Shown here piece after piece: positions 7,600 to 16,727 of a stretch of DNA of 64,000 nucleotides; the stretch's first letter is position 1; every line of letters starts with the position of its first letter. Origin of the DNA: DTU052 sp050951725. Lineage in GTDB: Bacteria; Bacillota; Syntrophomonadia; Syntrophomonadales; DTU052. Location: the NCBI GenBank assembly GCA_050951725.1, contig JBMNJO010000012.1, forward strand, positions 372,001-436,000, written 5' to 3'. The notes below the pieces were generated by a model, which had not been told where the DNA came from, did not search any database, and saw nothing but the letters and a program-made list of their open reading frames with translations. A program made the position numbers and the translations under genes.

Positions 7600-7851
7600 G
7601 TGAAAAACGAGGCGTTAATCAATTTCAGAGAGTCTAATAATCTGACTCAACAGCAAATGGCCGATAAAATAGGTGTTTCACTTTCTCTTTATCAAAAGGT
7701 TGAAAAGGGAGAAAGAAACAGCAGTTTCAATTTTATTTGTCGTTTCAAGCATATTTATCCAAACGCCGATATTGAATCCATTTTTTTTGCCCAAAAACCA
7801 CACGGTACGTGTAGTGGGTGTGGGATTCAGAACACCGGCACCGAGGGATAG
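7600..7851 (+). CDS. Cro-like XRE-family regulator
   Basis: 83 residues from a GTG start at 7600, with a G-rich ribosome site (AAGGGGGGG) about 8 nt upstream. A helix-turn-helix fills the N-terminus (NNLTQQQMADKIGVSLSLYQKVEKGER, about 13-39). The C-terminus has three Cys in a short CSGCG-type stretch. Its position opposite the repressor, behind the four-operator region, makes it the likely Cro counterpart. Confidence 0.8.
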   Translation: MKNEALINFRESNNLTQQQMADKIGVSLSLYQKVEKGERNSSFNFICRFKHIYPNADIESIFFAQKPHGTCSGCGIQNTGTEG

Positions 7852-7936
7852 TACCCCACCAGGGGATTCCAGGGTATAGGGTTCAGGTTCAAGACTCCCA
7901 GATCTTTGGCAACTGAATATTACCCGGCAAATTCAA

Positions 7937-8227
7937 ATGAAAGGAGGTATTTATATCAACGAACTTTTGATTAGTACAGGCGATGTTGTGATTAACCTGA
8001 CCGCCGTCATCCAAGGAATCATGGGGGTTATATGCTTTTTCCTGGCTATATCTTGCTTAGACAAATTGATTAGGCTATTCGATGTTTTTGTTCACCACAA
8101 CGGCACGGGTCTTTGGACTGATAATTGGAACTCCTTCATGGACAAATACCGCTATTACCGGTTCGGTAGCTTTAGGTATCGCAAGCACAGCCGTTATTGG
8201 AAAGTGCGTAATTATTTTGGAATCTAA
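7937..8227 (+). CDS. Small membrane protein, unknown
   Basis: 96 residues as read from ATG 7937, but a perfect ribosome site (AAAGGAGG, 7940-7947) lies just inside that start. True translation may begin a few codons later at a non-canonical codon or at the TTG near 7966. A hydrophobic stretch (about 20-45) is followed by a basic, Tyr- and Arg-rich tail (YRYYRFGSFRYRKHSRYWKVRNYF). Function unknown. Confidence 0.45.
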   Translation: MKGGIYINELLISTGDVVINLTAVIQGIMGVICFFLAISCLDKLIRLFDVFVHHNGTGLWTDNWNSFMDKYRYYRFGSFRYRKHSRYWKVRNYFGI

Positions 8228-8279
8228 GTGTTATCTCTTTTTTGTTCACAGTAATCCCTCTACCTGGGATTTTTGAACA

Positions 8280-8816
8280 TTACTTCCGCAGCCACTCAAT
8301 GTACTTGCTATACCATGTTTTCCTTGATTCCTTGATACCTTCCACCTTGGCGAGTTCATCAACCAGTCGTTGCCGGTCCCATAGCTCAATATCAGGATAA
8401 TACGATGCTTCTTCCTTCATTTCTTTGGTGAAATACTGGTTGGTGACAACTATCCCTTTAGGGGTTTCATAGTATCGCATAGCACGAAGGATATCACCTA
8501 AGGCTGCGACACCAATGTTCTGCTTTCCTCTTTTTTTGGCCTGAACACATATTCGTTCACCGGATTTGGCCTTAAGGATTAAATCGGCTCCTTGGTCTTT
8601 GGTGCCCGATTTTAGGTGAACCTGATAACCCATTTTCCCAAATTTTATGCCCAGCCATTTTTCGAACTCGCGGCCTTTCATAGTATCTGTGGCGTCTACG
8701 CCGGTTATCCGGGCCTTATGTCTAAATATTGCTTCTTTGACTTCGCTTTTACGTTTAGTTTTTTTAGTTCTTCGGTTTGTAATTCTCGAAAAGATTTCAT
8801 TTAGAGCACGATCCAT
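8280..8816 (-). CDS. Mrr-like restriction endonuclease
   Basis: 178 residues. A basic N-terminus precedes a PD-(D/E)xK nuclease domain of Mrr_cat type: MKGREFEKWLGIKFGKMGY (with the first acidic residue), DQGADLIL (catalytic Asp) and CVQAKKR (catalytic QxK), then the GVAALGDILRAM helix typical of the family. Mrr-type enzymes cut modified or foreign DNA. The gene is opposite to its neighbours and overlaps the start of the rightward gene at 8815, so it may be an independently expressed defence gene. Confidence 0.82.
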   Translation of the reverse strand: MDRALNEIFSRITNRRTKKTKRKSEVKEAIFRHKARITGVDATDTMKGREFEKWLGIKFGKMGYQVHLKSGTKDQGADLILKAKSGERICVQAKKRGKQNIGVAALGDILRAMRYYETPKGIVVTNQYFTKEMKEEASYYPDIELWDRQRLVDELAKVEGIKESRKTWYSKYIEWLRK

Positions 8817-9102
8817 GATTATGTGGGCATTTGATGGCCTAATTCAAGGTATATCAGCCGTTCAGTCAGCCATTGCCGATCTGGATAATTGCGGGATGGG
8901 TGTGATTGATATAAAAATCGATAATAACTTTCATGAAGTCGTAGTTCATGTTTTTAATGCTGATCGGTTTATAAAACTGTTCCCCAACCATAAGACCACC
9001 CCCATGAAACCTAATGAATATGGTCATTCACATCTATTAACGGCAGAAATGAATGGTATAAAAATAATCGCGCTACGCTCTGTCGAGAAAGAGGTGGTCT
9101 AG
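8815..9102 (+). CDS. Hypothetical phage-type protein
   Basis: 95 residues. The frame is open further upstream, but that part is antisense to the nuclease gene; ATG 8815 (or 8821) is the likely start, with only a weak ribosome site. The protein has a short beta-rich core (MGVIDIKIDNNFHEVVVHVFN, ending KIIALRSVEKEVV). No family recognised. Its stop is directly followed by the ATG of the next gene. Confidence 0.5.
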   Translation: MIMWAFDGLIQGISAVQSAIADLDNCGMGVIDIKIDNNFHEVVVHVFNADRFIKLFPNHKTTPMKPNEYGHSHLLTAEMNGIKIIALRSVEKEVV

Positions 9103-9400
9103 ATGGCGCGTGGAGATTGCGAAACCTGTATTCACCACAATGACAACGATTATTGCTTTGACTGTGACCACTTTGACCACATTACGTACGACAAATACGA
9201 AGAAGCGTCACCTGAGAAGGTGGCCGAGATCGAGGCCGAGAGACAAAAGCAAATGATAGAAAACGCTATTGATCTATACATTCCAATGGTAATCTCCGAT
9301 GATTTCCGTAATGCATTCAATACAGCGAAACAATTTGCGGCCAAAGAGCATTTTAAGCCCCATTTTATTTGTGTTTATGCATCAGCGGATAATCACCTAG

Positions 9401-10914
9401 CAGCTTGTGTGAATAACAAATTGTGAGACATCAAGTTAAGCTTTTTCAAGCCTTCTAACTGTATGTCACATTAATTGGCCCAAAATGAGGGTCTACTTGG
9501 CCCACGACAACCGGTATACCTTCATGAAATTGACCACTGCACATGTAAATCGCCAATAGTTTCGCACCTTATCTAAGCCCCGGTGGAGAAACTGGCGCAA
9601 TTTAAGCTGCTCTTTAATAAATCCAAATACTGGTTCTACAGACGTTTGCCTGAGTCGATAGCGGGCGCGGCCATGTTTAGTCCTAAGTTTTCTGCGCATT
9701 AAGTATCTTCGGTTGGCATTTTTAGGAATACGTCCGCGTGGCGGCTTTGCTTCCCGCCATTCACTGTGTTTAACCTTATCGGGTGGGATGAATGCCTCTA
9801 TTTTGGCTTCTTCCAGAAATATCAGGTTATCTTCGCTATAGTAACCGGCATCAGCACTAAGTTCCTTGATCTTTCTTCCTGTGTTTGCTATCGCTTGACT
9901 GACTACTGGTGGTAGATGAGTTACATCAGCCGCTTGGTTACTGATGTCAGAGGCAACGATTACATGGGTTTCAGCGTCTACGGCAATCTGACAATTGTAA
10001 CCCTGGATGAATGCCTTATCTGAATTGCGCATAATTCGAGATTCCATATCCGTGAAATTTCGCTGGGATTTGTCCTTGGGAACCGACGCCTTGGCTGTTT
10101 TGCGCGGCCTGTGCTGTTTGCCCTTTTTCTCAGCCTTCTCTTTTTGGGCTATTTGTTCTTTCTCAGCTTTTTCACGTGCTTCTGCTTCGAGTTCAGCCAT
10201 AGCCTTGCGGATGGCTTCCCGCCGCTTTTCGGCAGTGGAGAGTTCTTCCGGTAACGACCATCCGTTACCTTGGCCATAACGGGCATCTTCCTCCTGATCG
10301 ATGCGGTCGGCTTCTTTCAGGTAGTCATTGATGTATTTGGTCAAACGGTCTTCTTCTTTTTTCATTCGAGCATAACTCATGGCGCTGTGTTTGGAGGCGC
10401 TTGCCTTGATCTTGGTTCCATCGACAGCAATCTGGTTCAACCTAACCAGACCAGCTTTATCGGCCAGTACAACACTTTGCACGAATAGGTCTCCTAAAGC
10501 TTTGAGGTGTCGCCTCCGGAACTCTGAGATAGTCCAGTGGTCTGGTTGCTGATTGGCTGAAAGATATCGAAAACCGATGTCATCGTGTAGTGCCTTTTCA
10601 ATTTTCCTGGAGGAATGTATGCCTTTTGATACCGCGTAAAACAGGACTTTCACCATCATAACCGGTGAGTATGGCGGATACCCTTTCGACTCAGTATAGC
10701 TTTCATAAATGGCCGAAAGATCGAGGGTCCCCACAACCTCGTCAATGAATTTGGCCGGATGATCATCGGGTATCCAGTCATGCATAGAAGGTGGAAAAAG
10801 CATTATCTGATGTTGGTCGTACTCTCTAAATTTCTTCATATTGGATAATTCGCTATTTGAAGGGATATTCCTTCTTGTAAAAGTATTTTTATGCATGGTT
10901 ATTCACACAAGCTG
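9401..10914 (-). mobile_element. IS1182-family insertion sequence, 1514 bp, CTAG duplication
   Basis: The ends are perfect inverted repeats: CAGCTTGTGTGAATAAC at 9401-9417 and its complement at 10898-10914. Both sides are flanked by CTAG (9397-9400 and 10915-10918), a 4-bp target duplication, although CTAG is itself palindromic. It inserted into the gene 9103-11352 without loss of target bases, and the transposase ORF is intact. Confidence 0.88.
9493..10896 (-). CDS. IS1182-family transposase
   Basis: 467 residues if started at 10896; an internal start at MKKFREYDQ (10839) is also possible. The N-terminal DUF772-type domain (DDHPAKFIDEVVG, YSPVMMVKVLFYAVSKGIHS) is followed by a DDE domain with AVDGTKIKA, LSADAGYYSE and a C-terminal transposase segment with VEPVFGFIKEQLKLRQF. 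A charged, Glu/Lys-rich insertion of about 100 residues separates the first and second acidic residues. Full length and apparently functional. Confidence 0.92.
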   Translation of the reverse strand: MHKNTFTRRNIPSNSELSNMKKFREYDQHQIMLFPPSMHDWIPDDHPAKFIDEVVGTLDLSAIYESYTESKGYPPYSPVMMVKVLFYAVSKGIHSSRKIEKALHDDIGFRYLSANQQPDHWTISEFRRRHLKALGDLFVQSVVLADKAGLVRLNQIAVDGTKIKASASKHSAMSYARMKKEEDRLTKYINDYLKEADRIDQEEDARYGQGNGWSLPEELSTAEKRREAIRKAMAELEAEAREKAEKEQIAQKEKAEKKGKQHRPRKTAKASVPKDKSQRNFTDMESRIMRNSDKAFIQGYNCQIAVDAETHVIVASDISNQAADVTHLPPVVSQAIANTGRKIKELSADAGYYSEDNLIFLEEAKIEAFIPPDKVKHSEWREAKPPRGRIPKNANRRYLMRRKLRTKHGRARYRLRQTSVEPVFGFIKEQLKLRQFLHRGLDKVRNYWRFTCAVVNFMKVYRLSWAK

Positions 10915-11338
10915 CTAGTAGCCAGCGATACGAGAGTTTTGATCGAATACTCGTGTGAAGTTCCTCTGTCGTTGCATGATAAGTCTATTGTGCGGCTGGA
11001 GGATGATTGCGTAGCAGTGCATGATAAGCCGTTCCCGAGTTATAAGTCACTGTTTGACTTTCTTGGCGTTACTGAGCCACTCTCTGGGATTGAAACCCAC
11101 ATATATAAACTCGCCTACCCAGAATTCCTCGTTGAGGGATTCATCCTGAATTATCATTTTGTTTACTTCAACAAAACATATCTAGACCTAATACGTTCTA
11201 CTCTGACGGGTCAAATAACAATCAAATATTCAACTCTTTTCGAGTTCTCTTCTGTCCTGTTTACCGGTGATAATGCAAGAGTATTGCTTATGCCACTAAG
11301 AGTAAAATCTACTGATAGCTGGAAGGAGGTCAAGTCCA

Positions 11339-11920
11339 ATGACATGGATTGAGACCTATTCTGGCCAGAAGGTCAGTTTCCCCTTCCCAGAACCTAGAGC
11401 AATCAAGATCCAGGATATAGCGCATGGCCTGTCTCATGTTTGCCGGTTCTCAGGTCAGTGTTCACATTTCTACTCAGTTGCTCAGCATTCAATCAACATG
11501 ACAATCGAACTAAATAAGCGTGGCTGCGGTCCCCGGTTGCTTTTACTGGCATTACTCCACGATGCGTCTGAGGCTTATATTGGAGATATGCCGAGTCCCC
11601 TTAAACGATTGATACCGGCATATCGTGAAATTGAAAAGACTGTACAGCAGGCTATTTGGAATGGCCTGCAGATTACCCCTCCCGCTCAATGGGAAAAAGC
11701 AGTCATAAAACGTGCTGATGAATTGCTTCTTGGCTATGAGGCTGAAGCACTTATGAGGTGTAGCGATTCATGGAACCAGAGATACATCAAGGGAAAAACT
11801 CTGTTATCCCCCAAGTACTTTGATTACACCCAACCGGAAATAATTGAATCGCAATTCCTTGCCGCCTTCAACAGTTTAACCTCTCCCCATATAAAGAAGG
11901 GCGGTGTTTCTTCATGTTAG
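11339..11920 (+). CDS. HD-domain hydrolase, YfbR-like
   Basis: 193 residues. Metal-binding HD motifs: VAQHSINM (about 47-54), LLHDASEAYIGDM (about 72-84) and IKRADELLLGYEA (about 120-132). YfbR-like proteins are 5'-deoxynucleotidases, and phages often carry them to change nucleotide pools. It overlaps the upstream split gene and, by 7 bp, the methyltransferase gene, so all are translated from one transcript. Confidence 0.82.
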   Translation: MTWIETYSGQKVSFPFPEPRAIKIQDIAHGLSHVCRFSGQCSHFYSVAQHSINMTIELNKRGCGPRLLLLALLHDASEAYIGDMPSPLKRLIPAYREIEKTVQQAIWNGLQITPPAQWEKAVIKRADELLLGYEAEALMRCSDSWNQRYIKGKTLLSPKYFDYTQPEIIESQFLAAFNSLTSPHIKKGGVSSC

Positions 11921-13773
11921 AATACACCGTCCTTCACTTGTTTTCCGGCATCGGGGGGGCTGCTCTCGGATTTCAGGAGGCAAAGGCAGAATATAAAGGA
12001 TTGTTGGGGAGCTTTCGCACACTGGCAGGTATCGACTGTGATCCGGAGGCCTGCCGGGATTTTGAAACCATTACCGGAGCACCCGCGGTTGAGATGGACC
12101 TATTCAGCCGCAAAGACTACATAGAATTTCATGGCAAGCAACCTCCCAGGGAATGGGTGGAAGTTACTCCGCATGAAATAGTTGATGTAACGAACGGGGA
12201 GTATCCAGATGTCATATTCTTATCTCCACCTTGCAAGGGGTTTTCTGGACTGCTGCCAAACAAAAAGGCGAAAAGTGAAAAGTACCAAGCTTTGAACCGC
12301 CTTGTGTTGCGAGGACTGAAACTGATCCTTGATGCCTATATGGATGACCTGCCATCAGTGATTATGTTGGAGAACGTGCCCAGGATTACGTCCCGGGGTG
12401 ACTTCCTTCTCCGTCATGTCAAACAGCTGCTGGGCAGACACGGATACGTCTTTCACGAGGGCACCCATGACTGTGGGGAGCTGGGCGGCCTTGGTCAGCA
12501 CCGGAAGCGGTACCTGCTCATTGCTAGGCTTCCAGATAAGATGCCAAGTTTCATCTACCGACCACCTACTCGCCGGGTAAAATCCATAGGAGAAATTATT
12601 GGTCCGCTTGCCTTTCCGGATGATCCGACCATGGGGCCCATGCACAGACTTCCCCGGTTGCAGTGGAAAACCTGGGTTCGGCTTGCGATTATACCCGCAG
12701 GCGGCGACTGGCGGGATATGGAGAATGTGGGCTCGTACCAAATCGAGCATGTCAAAAGGGGAAGCGGTTCTTTTGGAGTACAGGAGTGGGACAATCCTGG
12801 TCATACCGTCATAGGTAATTCTACTGTAGGAGGAACGTCTCCAGTATCAATATCTGATCCACGGCTTACTAATCGTGAGTCCAGGCATCCAGGGGTTTAT
12901 CAGGTCCTGAATATGGATGAACACGCTCCGTGCGTCACTGGTACTAGGTTTGGTTCAGGAGCCCCTGCAGTAGCAGACAACAGAGTGCCTTTTAACAACG
13001 TCTTTCGGATCACCAAATGGGATGATACCCCAGGAGCAGTGACCAGCGGAAACGGACAAACCGGAACCATAGTTGGAGATCCCCGACTTAATATCACAAA
13101 CGGGCACCAAGCACTATACCGGGTGAGCCCATGGCAGGAACCCGCCAATACGGTTACAGGTGCCCATGGTCCAAATAATGGTGCTATAACGGTGGCTGAT
13201 CCGCGGGTTAAGGCTGGGCAATACCCGGGCGGTTACGGTGTCATAGACTGGGATGATCCCGCCCCAACAGTCAGATCAGCGGGAAGGGTCGTGAATGCTC
13301 CGATTTCAGTTGCTGATCCACGCCTTTCATGTGAACCCCGAAACGGCACCATGGGAGTCCAACCATGGAATCAGCCATCAAAGACAATCATCGGATCTGG
13401 TGACATCCACGCAGGCGCTGCGGCCGTAGCAGACCCGCGTATTCCAAAAGATACCGAAGTATTGGACCCACCACCTATCATCATTGCATTGGATGGTACT
13501 TGGCATCGGCCTTTGACTACATTGGAGCTTGTAGCTCTGCAAGGTTTTCCGATCATTCTGGCCAATGGTCAACCCTTACAATTGGCGGGTAATTCGGATG
13601 CTAGGTGGCGGGAAAGGATCGGCAACGCGGTCCCACCTCCAACAGCACGTGCAATAGGTGAGGAAATCCTATTGGCTCTTATGTCAGCCAAAGATAACCT
13701 GTGGATGCTTTCAAGTGCCGGCATTTGGGTTCACAGTGAAACCGTTGTTGAGAATGCGGAGGTGTTGCAGTGA
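11914..13773 (+). CDS. DNA (cytosine-5) methyltransferase with six internal repeats
   Basis: 619 residues, longer than most C5 methyltransferases (about 320-450). Motif I is HLFSGIGGAALGF (about 8-20). Motif IV is SPPCKGFSG with the catalytic Cys. Motif VI is ENVP, and QHRKRY lies downstream (motif VIII). The closing motifs are LQGFP and IGNAVPPP. Between motif VIII and the end, the target-recognition region (about 275-540) holds six units of about 40-50 residues, each with a W/M-D-x-P-type start, a TV(T/I)G-like middle and an (A/S)DPR-type end. No partner endonuclease is adjacent. Confidence 0.92.
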   Translation: MLEYTVLHLFSGIGGAALGFQEAKAEYKGLLGSFRTLAGIDCDPEACRDFETITGAPAVEMDLFSRKDYIEFHGKQPPREWVEVTPHEIVDVTNGEYPDVIFLSPPCKGFSGLLPNKKAKSEKYQALNRLVLRGLKLILDAYMDDLPSVIMLENVPRITSRGDFLLRHVKQLLGRHGYVFHEGTHDCGELGGLGQHRKRYLLIARLPDKMPSFIYRPPTRRVKSIGEIIGPLAFPDDPTMGPMHRLPRLQWKTWVRLAIIPAGGDWRDMENVGSYQIEHVKRGSGSFGVQEWDNPGHTVIGNSTVGGTSPVSISDPRLTNRESRHPGVYQVLNMDEHAPCVTGTRFGSGAPAVADNRVPFNNVFRITKWDDTPGAVTSGNGQTGTIVGDPRLNITNGHQALYRVSPWQEPANTVTGAHGPNNGAITVADPRVKAGQYPGGYGVIDWDDPAPTVRSAGRVVNAPISVADPRLSCEPRNGTMGVQPWNQPSKTIIGSGDIHAGAAAVADPRIPKDTEVLDPPPIIIALDGTWHRPLTTLELVALQGFPIILANGQPLQLAGNSDARWRERIGNAVPPPTARAIGEEILLALMSAKDNLWMLSSAGIWVHSETVVENAEVLQ

Positions 13774-13997
13774 GAGTAAGTCGAATATCAGCAACCCAGC
13801 ATACTGAGAATTTCCACACCCCCAACTCGAATCGCCGCCGAAAGTGCGGTTCATGCGGACATTGGTATGGTTGCAAAAGTGACGAAACGGCCATTTGCGG
13901 GATATCAAAGCAGTGTAAGCCTCGTAATCGGGAGGCTTGCAGAATGTACATTACAAAAGCGGAAATGGCGAAAAGAGCGAAAAGGAGGCTGGTTTGA
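13770..13997 (+). CDS. Small Cys-rich protein, probably zinc-binding
   Basis: 75 residues from a GTG overlapping the methyltransferase stop. CGSCGHWYGC, then CGISKQC and a further Cys before RMYITKAE, give at least six Cys in a zinc-finger-like spacing, with a basic C-terminus. Such small proteins are common in phage operons; no specific function is assigned. Its stop overlaps the ATG of the next gene. Confidence 0.6.
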   Translation: MRVSRISATQHTENFHTPNSNRRRKCGSCGHWYGCKSDETAICGISKQCKPRNREACRMYITKAEMAKRAKRRLV

Positions 13998-14917
13998 TGC
14001 CTACAAAGATAGAGTGGTGCGACGAAACGTGGAACCCCATACGTACTGCGGACAGCGGGTACCACTGTACGAAGCTATCCGAAGGGTGCCAGAACTGCTA
14101 TGCAGAACGCATGAATAAACGCTTTGGCAACCTCAAGCCTTTTGACAATGCACCTGCTGAATTTGTACTAAACCAGAAGCAATTGCACAAACCTCTGCAC
14201 TGGAAGAAACCGCGCCGGGTATTTGTCCAGAGTATGGGGGATTTGTTTCATGAGGATGTACCATTTATGGTAATCGCCAAAGTTTTTAGGATTATGCACA
14301 CTTCCAAACATCATACTTTCATGGTTCTTACAAAGCGGCCAAAGCGCATGAAAGAGTTTATTGAGTGGTTCATTGGTCCTGAATGGCGTGGTGCATGGCC
14401 GCAGGAATACCCCCATGTTTGGCTTGGCGTGACCTGCGAGAACCAGACTAGGGCGGATGAAAGAATTCCGGTCCTGCTACAGATACCAGCCGCGAAACGC
14501 TTCGTTTCGGTGGAACCGATGCTGGGGACGGTAGATTTAATTCAAGCCATCGATGTCGCAATTGAGATCAATGGAGAAATTGAAGTGCCGACAGTCGATG
14601 GCATTGGGCAATGGCTGAAGTGGGTTATCTGCGGTGGCGAGACAGGCCCCGGTGCCCGGCCCATGCATCCTGATTGGGTACGGTCGATCAGGGATCAGTG
14701 TCGGGATGCAGGGACACCATTCTTCTTCAAGCAATGGGGTGATTGGGCACCAATACCAACAAAAGATGTCCCCGTCATTGGGTGTGCAGACGGCGGACGA
14801 TTCCATGACGGACCTAATCCCTCTAGAGGTTTAGCAATGTACCGTGTAGGCAAAAAAGCCGCTGGGTACCTGATCGACGGCCAGGAGTGGCGGCAGTTTC
14901 CGGAGGTGGAGATATGA
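13997..14917 (+). CDS. DUF5131 (phage Gp37/Gp68-type) protein, radical-SAM-like
   Basis: 306 residues from ATG 13997, which overlaps the upstream TGA and has an AAAGGAGG site. The family signature is clear: IEWCDETWNP at the start, then GCQNCYAERM. Further conserved blocks are VFVQSMGDLFHEDVP, FMVLTKRPKRM, VWLGVTCENQ, RFVSVEPMLG and VICGGETGPGARPM. The Cys arrangement suggests an iron-sulfur or SAM-dependent fold, but the chemistry is not established. Frequent in phages, here between a methyltransferase and nuclease-like genes. Confidence 0.85.
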   Translation: MPTKIEWCDETWNPIRTADSGYHCTKLSEGCQNCYAERMNKRFGNLKPFDNAPAEFVLNQKQLHKPLHWKKPRRVFVQSMGDLFHEDVPFMVIAKVFRIMHTSKHHTFMVLTKRPKRMKEFIEWFIGPEWRGAWPQEYPHVWLGVTCENQTRADERIPVLLQIPAAKRFVSVEPMLGTVDLIQAIDVAIEINGEIEVPTVDGIGQWLKWVICGGETGPGARPMHPDWVRSIRDQCRDAGTPFFFKQWGDWAPIPTKDVPVIGCADGGRFHDGPNPSRGLAMYRVGKKAAGYLIDGQEWRQFPEVEI

Positions 14918-15135
14918 AGCCAGCGACTCAACGTTATTGGTACAGCCAGGAATCAGGGAAAGTAATCAGTCTGGCCGAATATCGCGAGGCCAAGCAGGTA
15001 GTCGAGGAGCATCAGTCCTTGGTTCTGAATTTCTTTGACAACGTGAGCAGGCTTATGAGATCGTTATTCCTTGTTATCTTTGCAGGCAGTGTCAGTTACA
15101 TTTTAGCCCAATTATTAAGGTGGTACCTGATATGA
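14914..15135 (+). CDS. Small tail-anchored membrane protein
   Basis: 73 residues from ATG 14914, which overlaps the upstream stop; GGAGG lies about 7 nt before it. A soluble N-terminal half (YWYSQESGKVISLAEYREAKQ) is followed by a hydrophobic segment (about 51-68, LFLVIFAGSVSYILAQLL). Function unknown. Confidence 0.6.
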   Translation: MKPATQRYWYSQESGKVISLAEYREAKQVVEEHQSLVLNFFDNVSRLMRSLFLVIFAGSVSYILAQLLRWYLI

Positions 15136-15848
15136 ATTGGAAACATGACAAATTAGCTGAGGATCTTGCTGCTCATTTAAGCACACCATGGTTGCAGGTT
15201 CCCTTGGGTAGTGTATGGCTAGAAAGGCCACAGTTGGCTGATGTTATTACAATCCAACCGTCCTACACCAGGTTTTGCTTGCACATTTACGAGGTGAAAG
15301 TCTCCCGGGCTGACTTCTTAGGCGACCTCAGGCGGGATAAATGGCGTGGTTACTTAAACCACTGCCATCGGCTAACGTTTGCTGTCCCAGCCGGAATGAT
15401 AAAGAAAGAAGAGGTTCCCCGGGAGGCTGGCTTAATTGTTCGTGGTCCTAAAGGGTGGCAGGTTCAGAAAGCAGCCCCCAAAATGGACATCGAAATCCCG
15501 GACAACACACTATTATCAATGCTATTCATTAAAGGGCGTACAACAGTCAGACAAAGGAATCTGGATGCGGCCCTTGGTTATTCCGCTTCATATGGTGATT
15601 GGGATGGCAAAAAACGTCAAGCACGACATTTAGGAAAGCGCATTGCAAAAGCCCTTCGCGTCCATCAGGAATTAGAAGAAACTAAAATGCGCTATGAATC
15701 GGCAAATAAGTATTTCGCAAGCCTGGTACGCGAAGCGCTTGAATTGGAACCAGACGAATCTTATTGGCCGCTATGGAAAGTTGGGGATCTAGTCCGGGAA
15801 ATACAGCGAAAGGCTATGGAAAGGGGTGATCCTATCGAACATCATTGA
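15132..15848 (+). CDS. MmcB-like putative nuclease
   Basis: 238 residues. The N-terminal part has the pattern of MmcB/PD-(D/E)xK-like proteins: LADVITIQPS, then IYEVKVSRADFLGDLR (acidic and Lys catalytic candidates), KWRGYLNHCHRLTFAVPAGMI and VPREAGLIV. The C-terminal 80 residues are helical and charged. A role in DNA repair or degradation is inferred from the fold only. The start ATG overlaps the upstream stop. Confidence 0.7.
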   Translation: MNWKHDKLAEDLAAHLSTPWLQVPLGSVWLERPQLADVITIQPSYTRFCLHIYEVKVSRADFLGDLRRDKWRGYLNHCHRLTFAVPAGMIKKEEVPREAGLIVRGPKGWQVQKAAPKMDIEIPDNTLLSMLFIKGRTTVRQRNLDAALGYSASYGDWDGKKRQARHLGKRIAKALRVHQELEETKMRYESANKYFASLVREALELEPDESYWPLWKVGDLVREIQRKAMERGDPIEHH

Positions 15849-15913
15849 TGCTACCTGGGTGACTTTCACACGCGCCTTGAATTCATAGCAGTTGTAACAG
15901 AGGAGGGAACAGC

Positions 15914-16633
15914 TTGAAGAACATATTCCACGAGTTGAAAGCGTTCAGGGATTGGACAATTATAAACCGTCCAACATCAGGCGAAATTGCTTTATGGTAT
16001 GTGTTACTCACCATAAACAATATGGTCGGATGGAGTGACCAGTTTACTGCGTCGAATCCAACGCTGCAACTTTTGACTGGATTGTCCAAATCAAGCTTCG
16101 ATCGCGCAAGAAATAAATTGGTGCAAAGGGGGCTTATAGAATACCAACCAGGTACAACTCGCCAATCCGGTACCTATAGATTAGTTTCAATATGGAACCA
16201 ATCATGGGAACAACCACGAAACCAATCGCGGGAACAATGCGGGTCTAATGTGAGACTAATCCGGGACCAATCCGGGTCTAATAGTGGGAACATTAATAAA
16301 CATATATATAACATAACAAAACAGAGTGTGTATCCCCCTGACCCCCCAGCGGGGGAAGACACACAAAAGATTCAGTACGCTAATTGTGTTTCCATGACCG
16401 AGAAAGAACATCAGGAATTGGTTGACCTCTTTGGCGAGGAAAAAACACAGGAATGGATTAACAGGCTCAACCTATGGAAATCCAGCAAGGGTCGGAAAAC
16501 GCACTCTGACTATTACACGATCTTAGACTGGCATAACCGGGAAAAAGACAAACAAAAGGAGCGCGCTATTACTTCTGGATCTAAGACAAGTCTGGATGAT
16601 CGTGAAATATACATACCTCCAAACGTGACATGA
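15914..16633 (+). CDS. Winged-helix replication protein, DnaD-like organiser
   Basis: 239 residues from a TTG at 15914 with GAGGAGGG upstream. The N-terminal winged helix (GEIALWYVLLTINN to LTGLSKSSFDRARNKLVQRGLIEYQPG) is typical of phage replisome organisers. The middle is a low-complexity Asn/Gln/Ser/Arg linker, partly repeated (NQSWEQPRNQSREQ). The C-terminus resembles the DnaD-type tail of such proteins. No helicase loader or DNA polymerase gene is next to it. Confidence 0.65.
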   Translation: MKNIFHELKAFRDWTIINRPTSGEIALWYVLLTINNMVGWSDQFTASNPTLQLLTGLSKSSFDRARNKLVQRGLIEYQPGTTRQSGTYRLVSIWNQSWEQPRNQSREQCGSNVRLIRDQSGSNSGNINKHIYNITKQSVYPPDPPAGEDTQKIQYANCVSMTEKEHQELVDLFGEEKTQEWINRLNLWKSSKGRKTHSDYYTILDWHNREKDKQKERAITSGSKTSLDDREIYIPPNVT

Positions 16634-16727
16634 AAGGGGTGATTAAGTTGAATAAATCCAGCGATTTGGACAAGGGAAAGCGTTTATGGGAGGTTTTGAA
16701 TAACCACTATGACGGAATTGAAAGTAA

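Larger units (their letters stand above)
9103..11352 (+). pseudogene. Phage-type gene split by an IS1182-family insertion
   Basis: The part before the insertion (9103-9400) has a Cys-rich N-terminus (CETCIHHNDNDYCFDCDHF), probably metal-binding. The part after it (10919-11352) continues in the same frame. Removing the insertion and one CTAG copy restores a single frame of 243 residues, reading through SADNHLVASDTRV. Function unknown. It overlaps the start of the HD-hydrolase gene by 14 bp, so it belongs to the rightward early operon. Confidence 0.85.
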
